Shown: positions 8,642 to 17,703, counted from the first letter of the stretch. The stretch is 56,829 nucleotides of DNA from Achromobacter deleyi (GCF_902859705.1 NZ_CADIJO010000033.1:1-56829), one strand, 5' to 3'. The notes: generated by a model not told the origin, from the letters alone. Program-made: numbers and translations.

Positions 8642-9589
8642 TCAGCCGCCCAGGCCGCAATCCGGCATGTCGCTGACCAGGCTGGCCTGGGTGACGTTGC
8701 TGCCCGGCGGCACGCTGCGCGTGAGCCAGACGTTGCCGCCGATGGTCGAGCCCTTGCCGATGGTGACGCGACCCAGGATGGTGGCGCCCGCGTAGATCAC
8801 GACATCATCTTCGATCAGCGGATGGCGCGCCAGGCCTTTCTTGAGCTCGCCGTTTTCGCCCGGCGGAAAGCGCTTGGCGCCCAGCGTGACCATCTGGTAG
8901 AGCCGCACGCGGTCGCCGATGATGGCGGTTTCACCGATCACGACACCGGTGCCGTGGTCGATGAAGAAGCTGCGGCCGATGGTGGCGCCGGGATGGATGT
9001 CGATGCCGGTGTCGGCATGGGCGATCTCGGCCACGATGCGCGCCAGCATGGGCACGCCCAGCCGGTACAGCACGTTGGCCAGGCGGTGGTGGATCATGGC
9101 GGCCACGCCGGGATAGCAGAGCAGCACTTCGTCGACGCTGTGCGCGGCCGGGTCGCCCTGGTAGGCGGCGGTCACGTCCAGGTCGAGCGCGGCGCGCACG
9201 CGCGGCAGCTCGGCACCGAACTGGCGCACGATGTCGATGGCGCGCTGCTGCGAGTCGGCCTGCTGCGCCGGATCGTGGCGCCCGACGTATTGCAGTTCCA
9301 GGCCAACCTGGTGCAGCAAGGCGTCCAGCGCGGCGCCGATGGTGTGGCCGACGTAGAAGTCTTCGACTTCCTCGCGCAGGTCGATGGGCCCCAGGCGCAT
9401 GGGGAACAAGGCGCCACAGAGGTCCTTGATGATCTGGCGCAGGCTTTCCTGGGACGGGAATTCACGCAGGCCGGCGTCTTCGCGCAGGCGGCCGCGCGGG
9501 CCGCGCCAGGCGACGCGGGCCTCGCGCAGGCCGGACACGATGCTGTCCAGGTTCCAGTGGGCGGGCGGCAGATAGGACGGGCCGCTCAT
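8642..9589 (-). CDS. cysE: Serine O-acetyltransferase (EpsC/CysE type)
   Basis: The 315-residue enzyme would acetylate serine with acetyl-CoA, the first step of cysteine synthesis. The N-terminal half is helical; the C-terminal half is a left-handed beta helix with hexapeptide repeats from about residue 195: IDIHPGATIGRSFFIDHGTG, then VVIGETAIIGDRVRLYQMVT, LGAKRF, and IGGNVWLTRSVPPGSNV. The start at 9589 matches family beginnings (MSGPSYLPPAHWNLDSIV) and its ATG overlaps the stop of a 22-codon leader ORF, suggesting translational coupling. The long N-terminus is characteristic of the EpsC-like subgroup. Confidence 0.9.
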   Translation of the reverse strand: MSGPSYLPPAHWNLDSIVSGLREARVAWRGPRGRLREDAGLREFPSQESLRQIIKDLCGALFPMRLGPIDLREEVEDFYVGHTIGAALDALLHQVGLELQYVGRHDPAQQADSQQRAIDIVRQFGAELPRVRAALDLDVTAAYQGDPAAHSVDEVLLCYPGVAAMIHHRLANVLYRLGVPMLARIVAEIAHADTGIDIHPGATIGRSFFIDHGTGVVIGETAIIGDRVRLYQMVTLGAKRFPPGENGELKKGLARHPLIEDDVVIYAGATILGRVTIGKGSTIGGNVWLTRSVPPGSNVTQASLVSDMPDCGLGG

Positions 9590-9654
9590 TGGGGCCGTCC
9601 CGTCGGGATGGAAAAGCCGGCGCGCAGGCCGGCCTGGGAATGAGAGTCGAACAT
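9586..9654 (-). CDS. Leader peptide ORF coupled to serine acetyltransferase
   Basis: A 22-codon frame starts at ATG 9654 with GAGG a few bases upstream and ends with TGA at 9588-9586, which overlaps the ATG of the serine acetyltransferase (ATGA). The peptide begins MFDSHSQAGLRAGF and ends PTGRPQ. The exact stop/start overlap and the plausible ribosome-binding site support real translation; the peptide contains no cysteine, so it is not a simple cysteine attenuator. No family is recognised with certainty. The rest of the 194-bp gap to galE shows no other gene. Confidence 0.5.
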   Translation of the reverse strand: MFDSHSQAGLRAGFSIPTGRPQ

Positions 9655-9783
9655 GAGGGTGCCTCGCTGACGGTGCATCGCCGGATGACGGCCGGGCCGC
9701 GCGGCGATGCTGCTTCGCAATATATCCGTCAACTGTAACCGCTTGCGCGGCATTCGCGGAATTCGTCCGACAGGCTGTTGGGG

Positions 9784-10836
9784 TTATGCCGCAGGCGGAT
9801 CGGCGTCGTAGCCTTCGGGGTTGCCCTGCTGCCAGCGCCAGCCGTCGGCGCACATGGCGTCCACGCCGTGGCGGCTGCGCCAGCCCAGCAGCGAGGCGGC
9901 CAGCGCCGGGTCGGCCCACATGCGCTCGATGTCGCCCGGCCGGCGCGCCACGGTGCGCAGCGGAATGCGGCACTGGTTGACCCGTTCGAACGCGCGCACC
10001 AGTTCCAGCACGCTGGTGCCCTGCCCCGTGCCCAGGTTGACCGCGACAAAGCCGGGATGGCCGGCCGCATAGGCCAGGGCCCGCACATGCCCCTGGGCGA
10101 GATCCATGACGTGCAGGTAATCGCGCACGCCGGTGCCGTCCGCGGTGGCGTAGTCGTCACCGAACACGTTCAGGAAGGGCCGCCGCCCCACCGCCACCTG
10201 GGTGATGAAGGGGAACAGATTGTTGGGCACGTCGCGCGGGCTTTCGCCGATCTGGCCGCTGGGATGCGCGCCGATCGGATTGAAGTAGCGCAAGGTCACC
10301 GCGCCGAAATCGGGCTCGGCCGCGCACAGGTCGCGCAGCATCTGCTCGACCATCAGCTTGGTGCGGCCGTAGGGGTTGGCGGGGGCCAGCGGGTGGGCTT
10401 CGGTGAACGGCAGCGACTGGGGCTCGCCGTAGACCGTGGCGGACGAGCTGAACACCAGCCGCGCCACGCCGGTTTCGCGCATGGCGCGCAGCAGCGCCAG
10501 CGAGCCCGCCACGTTGTTGTCGTAGTACTTGAGCGGGTCGGCCACCGACTCGCCCACGGCCTTGCAGCCGGCCAGGTGCAGCACGGCCTGCACCGGGTCG
10601 CCGTCGGCCGCCGCCTGCGCCAGCAAGCCCTGCACCTGGCCGGGCTGGCGGATGTCCCCTTCGACCAGGGGAATCCGCGCACCGCACAGGCGTTCGACCC
10701 GCCGCACCGCCTCGGGGCTGCCGTTGCTGAAGTTGTCCAGCACCAGCGGCCGCTGGCCCGCGGCCAGCATCGCCACCAGCGTGTGGGCGCCGATGTAGCC
10801 CGCGCCGCCGGTGACCAATACCCGCATGTCCGCCAT
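9784..10836 (-). CDS. galE: UDP-glucose 4-epimerase
   Basis: This 350-residue extended short-chain dehydrogenase interconverts UDP-glucose and UDP-galactose. It has the N-terminal NAD site VLVTGGAGYIGAHTLVAML, the catalytic serine/threonine region VFSSSATVYG near residue 125, the YGRTKLMVEQML tyrosine-lysine pair near 150, and the GalE-specific RYFNPIGAHPSG. The gene starts 12 bp after the pgi stop on the same strand, so it belongs to the minus-strand precursor arm (wza-wzc-pmm-pgi-galE). UDP-galactose is a building block of many exopolysaccharides. Confidence 0.93.
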   Translation of the reverse strand: MADMRVLVTGGAGYIGAHTLVAMLAAGQRPLVLDNFSNGSPEAVRRVERLCGARIPLVEGDIRQPGQVQGLLAQAAADGDPVQAVLHLAGCKAVGESVADPLKYYDNNVAGSLALLRAMRETGVARLVFSSSATVYGEPQSLPFTEAHPLAPANPYGRTKLMVEQMLRDLCAAEPDFGAVTLRYFNPIGAHPSGQIGESPRDVPNNLFPFITQVAVGRRPFLNVFGDDYATADGTGVRDYLHVMDLAQGHVRALAYAAGHPGFVAVNLGTGQGTSVLELVRAFERVNQCRIPLRTVARRPGDIERMWADPALAASLLGWRSRHGVDAMCADGWRWQQGNPEGYDADPPAA

Positions 10837-10848
10837 CGCCAGGCTCCG

Positions 10849-12522
10849 TCAGAGATGGGCGGCCACGCCGGGCACCCAGGCATGGCGCGGACGCGGCGCC
10901 TGCGCATGGCCGCGATAGCGGTCGATCCAGTACGAGGTCGAGGCATCGTGGCCCCAGTCGACCACGCCGGCCGACACGGGCACCGCCAGCTCGCGCTCGA
11001 TGCCGGTGGCCAGCCGCTTGCCAAGTTCCACGCCCCATTGATCGAAGGGGTTGATGCCCCAGACCACGCTCTGCACGAACACCTTGTGCTCGTACAGCGC
11101 CAGCAGCGCGCCCAGGCCGCGCGGGTCCAGCTGGCGCAGCACGATCAGCGTGGACGGCCGTCCGCCCGGGTGCACCTGGTGGCGGGCCAGGCTCAGCGCC
11201 TTGTCCGGGTCATCGACGTGGGCGACGTCCAGCAGCGCCTGTTCCAGCGATTTGCCGCGCAAGAGCGCCTGGCGCTGCGCCAGGCAGTTGGCCAGCAGCA
11301 TGCGATGGGCATCCGGGCTATCGGCATGGCCTTGCAGGCTGGCGATGAAGTCCACCGGCGCGCCCTCGGCGCTCTGGTGCAGCCACTGGAAGAAGGTGTG
11401 CTGGCCGTCGGTGCCCGGCATGCCCCAGATGATGGGAGCCGTGGGCACGCCAACCTCGGCGCCGTCACCGGCGACGCGCTTGCCCAGCGATTCCATTTCC
11501 AGCTGCTGCAGGTAGGTCACCAGGTGCAGCAGCCGGGCGCTGTAGGCGGCGATGTTCAACGAGGTATGGCCCAGCACGCTGCAGTTGACCAGCCCGGCCA
11601 AGGCAAGCTGCACCGGCGCGTTGGACGCCAGCGGCGCCTGCTGGAAGTGCTGGTCCATGGCTTCGGCGCCGGCGCGCATGCCGATCAGCACCTCGGCGCC
11701 GACGGTCAGCGCGATGGACAGGCCGGCAACCGACCAGACGGAATAGCGTCCGCCGACCCAGTCGCACATGCGGAATACCTGGCTGGACGGCACGCCCAGC
11801 GCGCGGGCCGCGGGCACGTTGGCGGTCACGGCCGCCAGGTGCGCGGACACGTCGGCCACACCGCCCTGCTTGAGCCAGGCGATGGCGGCGCGGGCGTTGT
11901 GCAGCGTCTCGGCGGTGGTGAAGGACTTGGACGACACCACCACCAGGCAGCGGCGCGGGTCCAGCCCCGCCACCGCATCATGAAAGGCATGGCCGTCGAT
12001 GTTGGACACGAAGCGGATCTGGCGGCGCTGGCCCGCGCCGCCAAAGGCCTGGATGGCCAGGCGCGGCCCCCAGTCGCTGCCGCCGATGCCGATATGCAGC
12101 ACGGTCGAGAAATCGGCCGTCTGGTCGGTGCGGCGCACGAAGTCGGCCATGCGCGAATATTCGCAGACCGAATCTTCGTCCTGCCCGTCCGGTTGTTCGC
12201 GGGTGCGGCCGGCCCGCAGCGCCGTGTGCCAGGCGGGCTTGTCTTCGGTCCAGTTGACCGGGCCGCCCGCGAACAGCGCCTGGCGCGCCGCATCCAGCCC
12301 GCGGGCGCGCAGCAGCGCCAGCGCGGCCGCGTCCAGCGCCGGCGATTGCCGCTGCATGGTCAGGTCCACGCACAGGCCCGCGGCCTCGATCACCTTGAGC
12401 GCGCTCGCATCCAGCGGCGCGTCGCTGGCGGCCTGCGCGTACGCCTGCCATTCGGGGCTGTCGGCCAGCCCTGCCGTCTCGCTGTCGGCCGGGGCCTCTA
12501 TCGCAAAATTCGCCTTTCCCAT
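10849..12522 (-). CDS. pgi: Glucose-6-phosphate isomerase
   Basis: The 557-residue enzyme interconverts glucose 6-phosphate and fructose 6-phosphate; the latter feeds GDP-mannose synthesis. Motifs include HIGIGGSDWGPRLAIQAFGG near residue 147, VVSSKSFTTAETLHNA, WVGGRYSVWSVAGLS, and INPFDQWGVELGKRLA near the end. The ATG at 12522 has AAGGAG upstream; the frame is open further 5' but overlaps the preceding gene. Lying between the mutase and galE suggests a dedicated role in polysaccharide precursor supply, although it may be the only pgi of the cell. Confidence 0.94.
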   Translation of the reverse strand: MGKANFAIEAPADSETAGLADSPEWQAYAQAASDAPLDASALKVIEAAGLCVDLTMQRQSPALDAAALALLRARGLDAARQALFAGGPVNWTEDKPAWHTALRAGRTREQPDGQDEDSVCEYSRMADFVRRTDQTADFSTVLHIGIGGSDWGPRLAIQAFGGAGQRRQIRFVSNIDGHAFHDAVAGLDPRRCLVVVSSKSFTTAETLHNARAAIAWLKQGGVADVSAHLAAVTANVPAARALGVPSSQVFRMCDWVGGRYSVWSVAGLSIALTVGAEVLIGMRAGAEAMDQHFQQAPLASNAPVQLALAGLVNCSVLGHTSLNIAAYSARLLHLVTYLQQLEMESLGKRVAGDGAEVGVPTAPIIWGMPGTDGQHTFFQWLHQSAEGAPVDFIASLQGHADSPDAHRMLLANCLAQRQALLRGKSLEQALLDVAHVDDPDKALSLARHQVHPGGRPSTLIVLRQLDPRGLGALLALYEHKVFVQSVVWGINPFDQWGVELGKRLATGIERELAVPVSAGVVDWGHDASTSYWIDRYRGHAQAPRPRHAWVPGVAAHL

Positions 12523-12535
12523 CGCGTGATGCTCC

Positions 12536-13939
12536 TTAGAACGGTAAACGGATATGAGGTGCAATGCGCCGGAACGCGTTGCGAAAGTCCTCCTCGATGC
12601 GGGCCAGGGCGGCCACGGTGTCTCCTTCAAAACGCAGCACCACCGTCGACGTGGTGTTGGACGGCCGCGCCAGGCCGAAGCCGTCGGCGTAGTCGACCCG
12701 CACACCATCCATGTCGTTGATGGAGAGCGCGCCCGGGAATTCCCCGTTTGCGCGCAGTGCCTCCACCAGTTCGACGTGTTCGCCTTCGGCGGTTTCCAGC
12801 TTGATTTCGGGGGTAGCGCAGGACTGCGGCAGGCTTTCGAGCAGGGCCGAGGGGTCCGGCGCCGCGGACAGGATCTCGAGCAGCCGGGCGGCGGCATACA
12901 GGCCGTCGTCAAAGCCGTACCAGCGTTCCTTGAAGAAGATGTGGCCGCTCATCTCGCCGGCCAGCAGCGCGCCGGTTTCGCGCATCTTCGCCTTGACCAG
13001 CGAATGGCCCGTGCGGCACATGGTGGCCTTGCCGCCCGCTTCGACCACGGCGCGGGCCACGTGGCGGCTGCACTTGACGTCGTACAGGATCTCGGCGCCC
13101 GGGTTGCGCGCCAGCACGTCGCGGGCGAACAGGATCAGCTGCCGGTCGGGCCAGATGATCTGGCCGGACTTGCTGACCACGCCCAGCCGGTCGCCGTCGC
13201 CGTCGAACGCCAGGCCGACCTCGCAATCGGAATAGCGCAGGCAATAGATCAGGTCCTGCAGGTTCTGCGGGTCGGCCGGGTCCGGATGGTGGCCGGGAAA
13301 CGAGCCGTCGACCTCGCAGAACAGCTCGGTGACCTCGCAGCCCAGCGCGCGGAACAGCGCCGGCGCCACCGCGCCGGCCACGCCGCTGCCGCAGTCGATC
13401 GCGATCTTCATCGGCCGCGTCATGCGGATGTCGCCCAGCAGCCGCGCGGCATAGCACGGCTGCATCTGCATCTGGGTGCGCCCGCCCGCCACGCTGGCCG
13501 ATTCGATCGGCAGGCGCATGGCGTCGCGCAGCGCCGTGATGCCCTCGCCGTACAGCGACGCGCCATCGAGCACGATCTTGAAGCCGTTGTAGGCCGGCGG
13601 GTTGTGGCTGCCGGTGATGGCGATGCCGGCGCCGGTGTCCATCAGCCGCGCAGCGAAATAGACCATCGGCGTGGTCGCCATGCCGATGTCGATGACGTGC
13701 ATGCCGGCCGAGCGCAGCCCGGCCTGCAGCGCCGCGGCCAGTTCCACGCTGCTCAGGCGGCCGTCGCGCCCCACCACCACGGCGCGTGCGCCCAGATCGC
13801 GCGCCCGCACGCCCACCGCCATGCCCAGGCTATGGGCGAAGCGCGCGTCGATCTCGTCCGGCACCGTGCCGCGTATGTCATAAGCCTTGAAGACCGCATC
13901 CAGGATCTGCGGGGATTCCCAGCCAAAAGTTCCATGCAT
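12536..13939 (-). CDS. manB: Phosphomannomutase/phosphoglucomutase (AlgC/ManB type)
   Basis: This 467-residue alpha-D-phosphohexomutase converts mannose 6-phosphate to mannose 1-phosphate and probably glucose 6-phosphate to glucose 1-phosphate. The phosphoserine loop is TGSHNPPAYNGFK near residue 110, the Mg loop AFDGDGDRLGVV near 248, the sugar-specificity loop GEMSGHIFFKERWYGFDDG near 330, and the phosphate site is in the C-terminal domain. The early FKAYDIRGTVPDEI is typical. It sits between wzc (18 bp upstream) and pgi and gives the substrate used by ManC of the plus-strand arm. Confidence 0.93.
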   Translation of the reverse strand: MHGTFGWESPQILDAVFKAYDIRGTVPDEIDARFAHSLGMAVGVRARDLGARAVVVGRDGRLSSVELAAALQAGLRSAGMHVIDIGMATTPMVYFAARLMDTGAGIAITGSHNPPAYNGFKIVLDGASLYGEGITALRDAMRLPIESASVAGGRTQMQMQPCYAARLLGDIRMTRPMKIAIDCGSGVAGAVAPALFRALGCEVTELFCEVDGSFPGHHPDPADPQNLQDLIYCLRYSDCEVGLAFDGDGDRLGVVSKSGQIIWPDRQLILFARDVLARNPGAEILYDVKCSRHVARAVVEAGGKATMCRTGHSLVKAKMRETGALLAGEMSGHIFFKERWYGFDDGLYAAARLLEILSAAPDPSALLESLPQSCATPEIKLETAEGEHVELVEALRANGEFPGALSINDMDGVRVDYADGFGLARPSNTTSTVVLRFEGDTVAALARIEEDFRNAFRRIAPHIRLPF

Positions 13940-13957
13940 GCCAGTTCTCCGCGGAGG

Positions 13958-16219
13958 TTACTTGGGGCCGTTCTGCTTGAAATCGCCGTAGTACGCCGCC
14001 CGCGAATATCGGTAGCCGCCGTATTTGGACCGAAAGCCGAACCGCTCGGGCATCAGCTTCAGGCCGTTGAACAGCACCCCGTCCACCGGCGCCCCCGCCT
14101 GGATCAGCCGCTTGGCCGTCTCGCGGATTTCGCCCACGGTATTCATGCCCGACCGCACCACCACCATGACCGCCGCCGCATGCGTGCCGACCACGGCGGC
14201 ATCCGGCGAGGACAGCACCGGCGCGGTGTCCAGGATCACCATGTCGTACTGGCTGGACAGCTCACGCAGCGTCTGGCCGAAGATCGGCGACGCCAGCAGT
14301 TCCGACGGATCGAAGGTGACCGCGCCCGTGGCAATGAAGTCCACGCCTTCGGACACGCTGTGCTTGCGCACGCGTTCCAGCGGGATGGTGCCCGACAGCA
14401 CTTCGAACAGGCCGTCTTCCTTGGGCACGCCGAAATAGCGGTTCAGCTGGCCCTTGCGGAAGTCGGCATCGATCAGCAGCACGCGCTTGCCCACGCCGCC
14501 CTGGATGAAGGCGAAGTTGGCCGACAGGAACGACTTGCCCACGCCCGCCACCGGGCCGGTGAACATGACCATGTTGTTGGCCGACTGGCGCAGCGACGCC
14601 TGCAACACGTTGCGGAACGACCGCAGGCTTTCGATGGGCGGCGCATTGCCCTGGCTTTGCGCCAGCAGCGCCGGCACCATGGCGTTCTTGCGCCGGCTGC
14701 GGCGCCACAGCTTGTCCTGCAGGTCGCTGTGGGGAATGGCGGCCAGCACGGGCAGGCCGGTGTAGCGTTCCACGTCGTCCGGCTCGGACAGGCCGCCGAA
14801 CAGCGCATTACGCACGAAGGCGCACAGCACGCCGAAGATCAGGCCGATGGCCGTGGCCACGCCGATGATGATGGCGGCCTTGGGGCGCACCGGCTTGTCC
14901 GGCTGCACCGCGGCATCCAGGATGCGCACGTTGCCGACCTTGCCCGCGCGGATCAGGCGCAGCTGCTGCGCATTGTTCAGCAGCCCCGTGTACAGCTCGG
15001 TGTTCACGCGCACGTCGCGCACCAGGCGCACCACGTCCTGTTCCAGGTCGGGCAATTGCTTGATGTTGTTGCCGATGCGGTTGACGTCACCCGTCAGCGA
15101 GGCGATCTGGCGATCGATGGCCACGATGCTGGGGTGGGTCGGCGCGAAACGGGTGATCAGTTCCTGGCGCTTGGCGCGCAGTTCCATCACCTTGGTCTGG
15201 GCGTCGACCGATTGCGCCAGGATAAGCTTGGCTTCTTCGCTCAGGTCGATGGTGCCGCGCTTGTTGCGCAGCGAGTTGTACTTGGTTTCGGCCGCGTCCA
15301 GTTCCTGCTTGAGCTGCGGCAATTGCTTGTCCAGGAACGCCAGCGACTTCTCGGCCTGGGCCGACTTGCGGTTGACGTTCTGCTGCACGTATTCCTGGCC
15401 GATCTGGTTCAGCACGGCGGTGGTCAGCACGGGATCATTGCCTTCCATCGTCACGCCGATGACGCCCGACGTGCGGCCGCGTTCAAAGATGCCCAGGCGC
15501 GACTGCACGTCCTCGATGGCCGCCAGGCGCGAGCTGCGCGACACGGTGAATTCCGTGCCCGGGCGGCCGCTGAGCGCATCGATGTGCACGTCCATCGCCC
15601 CGCCGCCCGGCAAGAGGAAATGTTCCGGCTTGCCCACCGTGCCCTTGAAGGTGGACCCGGTGACCTTGTCGAACAGCGTGTAGGCGCCCTCGCCCTGGGT
15701 CGTCACGCGGAAAGGCTTGCCCAGCCATTCGTTGGGCACGTCCAGCTGCGAGATCGAAATGGATTCGCCGCCCCAGGCATAGCCGCCGCGCGGCAGGCCG
15801 GAGGGGTACGGCAGGCTTTCATGGCGCTGCGCCAGCCATTCGCCCACCACCGGGAAATAGCGCGGCTTCGCGTGGATGTACAGCATGAACTTGTCGACGG
15901 CCGGCCCCACCACCATGCGCGAACGCAGCACTTCCATTTCGCCGGAGGTCTCGGCCTTGGTGTCGAAAATGGCCGAGACGTCGCCCAGCAGGCTGCGGCT
16001 CTGGCCTTGAGGCAGTTCCTCCTCCACCTGGACGATGATGTCGGCCTGGTAGACCGATGGCGTCACCATCACGTAGAGGGCGGCGCCCAACAGCGCGACC
16101 AAAGTGATGGCGATGATCAGCCATCGGTTGGAGAAGATGGCGTCCACGTGCGAGGACAGCGGGGTTTCCTGCTGGCGAGCCGGGACGGAGGGCTCGAACG
16201 ATTCGATAGGCAACGACAT
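13958..16219 (-). CDS. wzc: Polysaccharide co-polymerase and tyrosine autokinase (Wzc-like)
   Basis: The 753-residue inner-membrane protein combines a Wzz chain-length domain with a BY-kinase. A first membrane helix lies at about 33-52 (WLIIAITLVALLGAALYVM), a coiled periplasmic part follows, and a second helix (AAIIIGVATAIGLIFGVLCA) leads to the cytoplasm. The kinase has Walker A FTGPVAGVGKSFLS near 560, Walker A' VLLIDADFRKGQ near 583 and Walker B MVILDTAPVLSS near 663. The tail is tyrosine-rich (SKYGGYRYSRAAYYGDF). The start at 16219 has GGAG upstream. No cognate Wzb phosphatase gene is beside it, which is unusual for this arrangement. Confidence 0.92.
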   Translation of the reverse strand: MSLPIESFEPSVPARQQETPLSSHVDAIFSNRWLIIAITLVALLGAALYVMVTPSVYQADIIVQVEEELPQGQSRSLLGDVSAIFDTKAETSGEMEVLRSRMVVGPAVDKFMLYIHAKPRYFPVVGEWLAQRHESLPYPSGLPRGGYAWGGESISISQLDVPNEWLGKPFRVTTQGEGAYTLFDKVTGSTFKGTVGKPEHFLLPGGGAMDVHIDALSGRPGTEFTVSRSSRLAAIEDVQSRLGIFERGRTSGVIGVTMEGNDPVLTTAVLNQIGQEYVQQNVNRKSAQAEKSLAFLDKQLPQLKQELDAAETKYNSLRNKRGTIDLSEEAKLILAQSVDAQTKVMELRAKRQELITRFAPTHPSIVAIDRQIASLTGDVNRIGNNIKQLPDLEQDVVRLVRDVRVNTELYTGLLNNAQQLRLIRAGKVGNVRILDAAVQPDKPVRPKAAIIIGVATAIGLIFGVLCAFVRNALFGGLSEPDDVERYTGLPVLAAIPHSDLQDKLWRRSRRKNAMVPALLAQSQGNAPPIESLRSFRNVLQASLRQSANNMVMFTGPVAGVGKSFLSANFAFIQGGVGKRVLLIDADFRKGQLNRYFGVPKEDGLFEVLSGTIPLERVRKHSVSEGVDFIATGAVTFDPSELLASPIFGQTLRELSSQYDMVILDTAPVLSSPDAAVVGTHAAAVMVVVRSGMNTVGEIRETAKRLIQAGAPVDGVLFNGLKLMPERFGFRSKYGGYRYSRAAYYGDFKQNGPK

Positions 16220-16236
16220 GCAGCTCTCCAAGAATA

Positions 16237-16312
16237 GGCGCCGCCGCGGTCGCGGCGCCCCCAAAGGCGTGGGTCGGGGCCCGCACGCGCCCAGCGGCGC
16301 CGGGCGGGCCCC
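16237..16312 (-). repeat. Two strong hairpins in the wza-wzc gap
   Basis: The 100-bp gap between wza and wzc contains GGCGCCGC/GCGGCGCC (16237-16244 with 16252-16259) and GGGGCCCGC/GCGGGCCCC (16276-16284 with 16304-16312), both perfect and extremely GC-rich. No T-run follows. In the shared transcript they could cause partial termination or protect the wza message, altering the Wza:Wzc ratio. Confidence 0.5.
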
Positions 16313-16319
16313 GGGTCGA

Positions 16320-17456
16320 TTACTTGATGGAATGCACGGTCTGCACCGTTTGCGCGCTGGGGAACAGGTTGCTGATGAAGCGGTTCCACCGCACCAGGGC
16401 CGCTGTATCCACGAACACGACGTCTTTGGGTTGCAACTCGAACTTCTCCGCCACCGCGTAAGCCTGCGGCGATGCGGCGTTCAGATGGAACACCAGCGGC
16501 GTCGCCTGCTCGGTACTGCGCACCACAAACACCTGTGACGAGTCCGCAGTCAACTGGTTGGGTCCTCCGGCCACACCCAGCGCTTCGTTCAGCGTCAGCC
16601 TTCCATCCCTCATCACAATCGAGGCGGGCGTAGTCACTTCGCCCGTCACGAACACCTTGCTGTCGTCTCGCGGCGTCACCCGGACGATGTCGCCGGACTT
16701 GAGCATGACCTGGTTCAGGTCCTGCCCGCGGTCGATCAGGGCGGGCAGGTTGACGCGGGTCGGCTTGCCTTCGCGAATGACATAGACGCTGCTGCGATCG
16801 CCGGTGGGCAGGATGCCGCCTGCGCGATTGATCGCTTCCAACAGGGTCATGGGAATGTCGTTGATCGCGACGGTGCCCGGCGTCTTGACTTCGCCCTCGA
16901 CGTAGACTCGCTTGCTGCGGTAGCCCAGCACCCGCACCGTGATCTGCGGATCCTGGATGTATTTACCCGAACTGTTGACTATGAGATTGCGCGCCTGAAG
17001 TTCCGTCAAGCCCGCCACTTTCAGCAGTCCTGTATAGGGAAATTGGATGTATCCAGTGGATGAGACCGTATAGCCCGGAATGCCCGAGGCGGTATCCCCG
17101 AAGGCTAGTTCGGTCACCCCAGTGCCGATGGCGTAGGTTTGCGTCGGAAGCACGAGCTCGGGGTGATCCCACACGACGATCGAAAGGATGTCGCCGGGTC
17201 CGATGCGGTACGGCTCGGTCTTGTCGACCAGCTTGGACACGCCGTCGTTGTCCAGCAGCGCCTGACGGGCGCGGTTGTCGGCCAGCACCAGGCTGGGCGT
17301 GATTTCCCGGATCTCGGCGACCGAATTCGGATCGAGCGGATCGACGCGATGCTTGGCGTCGAAGGTCATGCCGGGGGAAAGGGCGCAAGCGCCTAGCGAG
17401 GACACGAGCGCGATGGCAGCAATGGCTCGGCTCAACGTTCCGAAAAATGTCGTCAT
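16320..17456 (-). CDS. wza: Outer-membrane polysaccharide export lipoprotein (Wza-like)
   Basis: The 378-residue product begins with a lipoprotein signal ending in the lipobox LGAC (Cys24). It has a Poly_export domain (YRIGPGDILSIVVWDHPEL near residue 90) and SLBB domains (VYVEGEVKTPGTVAI, VFVTGEVTTPASIVM). Wza octamers form the outer-membrane channel for the polymer and pair with Wzc; length matches E. coli Wza (379). The start at 17456 fits the signal peptide, whereas the open frame 31 codons further upstream does not. It is the first gene of the minus arm, divergent from wcaJ. Confidence 0.93.
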   Translation of the reverse strand: MTTFFGTLSRAIAAIALVSSLGACALSPGMTFDAKHRVDPLDPNSVAEIREITPSLVLADNRARQALLDNDGVSKLVDKTEPYRIGPGDILSIVVWDHPELVLPTQTYAIGTGVTELAFGDTASGIPGYTVSSTGYIQFPYTGLLKVAGLTELQARNLIVNSSGKYIQDPQITVRVLGYRSKRVYVEGEVKTPGTVAINDIPMTLLEAINRAGGILPTGDRSSVYVIREGKPTRVNLPALIDRGQDLNQVMLKSGDIVRVTPRDDSKVFVTGEVTTPASIVMRDGRLTLNEALGVAGGPNQLTADSSQVFVVRSTEQATPLVFHLNAASPQAYAVAEKFELQPKDVVFVDTAALVRWNRFISNLFPSAQTVQTVHSIK

Positions 17457-17562
17457 GGCAAATCCACAGTGAATGACTTCGTTGCTTGGAAAGGAGCCCG
17501 ATGCGTAACGGGTTGCGACATTCCACTCTCTTTTCCAGGCCCCGCACATTCGACGGATGCCC

Positions 17563-17576
17563 TAAGCCTTCTCCTA
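17563..17576 (+). promoter_or_regulatory. RcsAB-box-like sequence in the wza/wcaJ control region
   Basis: TAAGCCTTCTCCTA keeps the conserved ends (TAAG and TCCTA) and 10 of 14 positions of the enterobacterial RcsAB box TAAGAATATTCCTA. It lies in the 247-bp divergent region, about 107 bp before the wza ATG and 127 bp before the wcaJ ATG. No Rcs phosphorelay is expected in this family, but two LuxR-type proteins with RcsA-like dead receivers lie at the far end of the cluster. Confidence 0.35.
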
Positions 17577-17703
17577 CATCGTTTGGAGGTTTCGGGTGGC
17601 TCTTGCACTCAATAAGATTCCCACGGTAGCCACATGCTTTGCGGCAGTGCACCGTTGTTTTCCACGCGGCCGCAGGGCGACTCCCCCCACCCAGGAGTTC
17701 GCG

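Noticed and set aside
9778..12720. A 980-codon open frame on the plus strand opposite galE and pgi
   Set aside because: Same shadow composition; the minus-strand products have full family signatures.
12554..16237. A very long open frame (about 1227 codons) on the plus strand opposite the mutase and wzc genes
   Set aside because: It is antisense to two genes with clear catalytic motifs and its translation is low-complexity (rich in His, Gln, Arg, Ala), the usual shadow of GC-rich codon bias.
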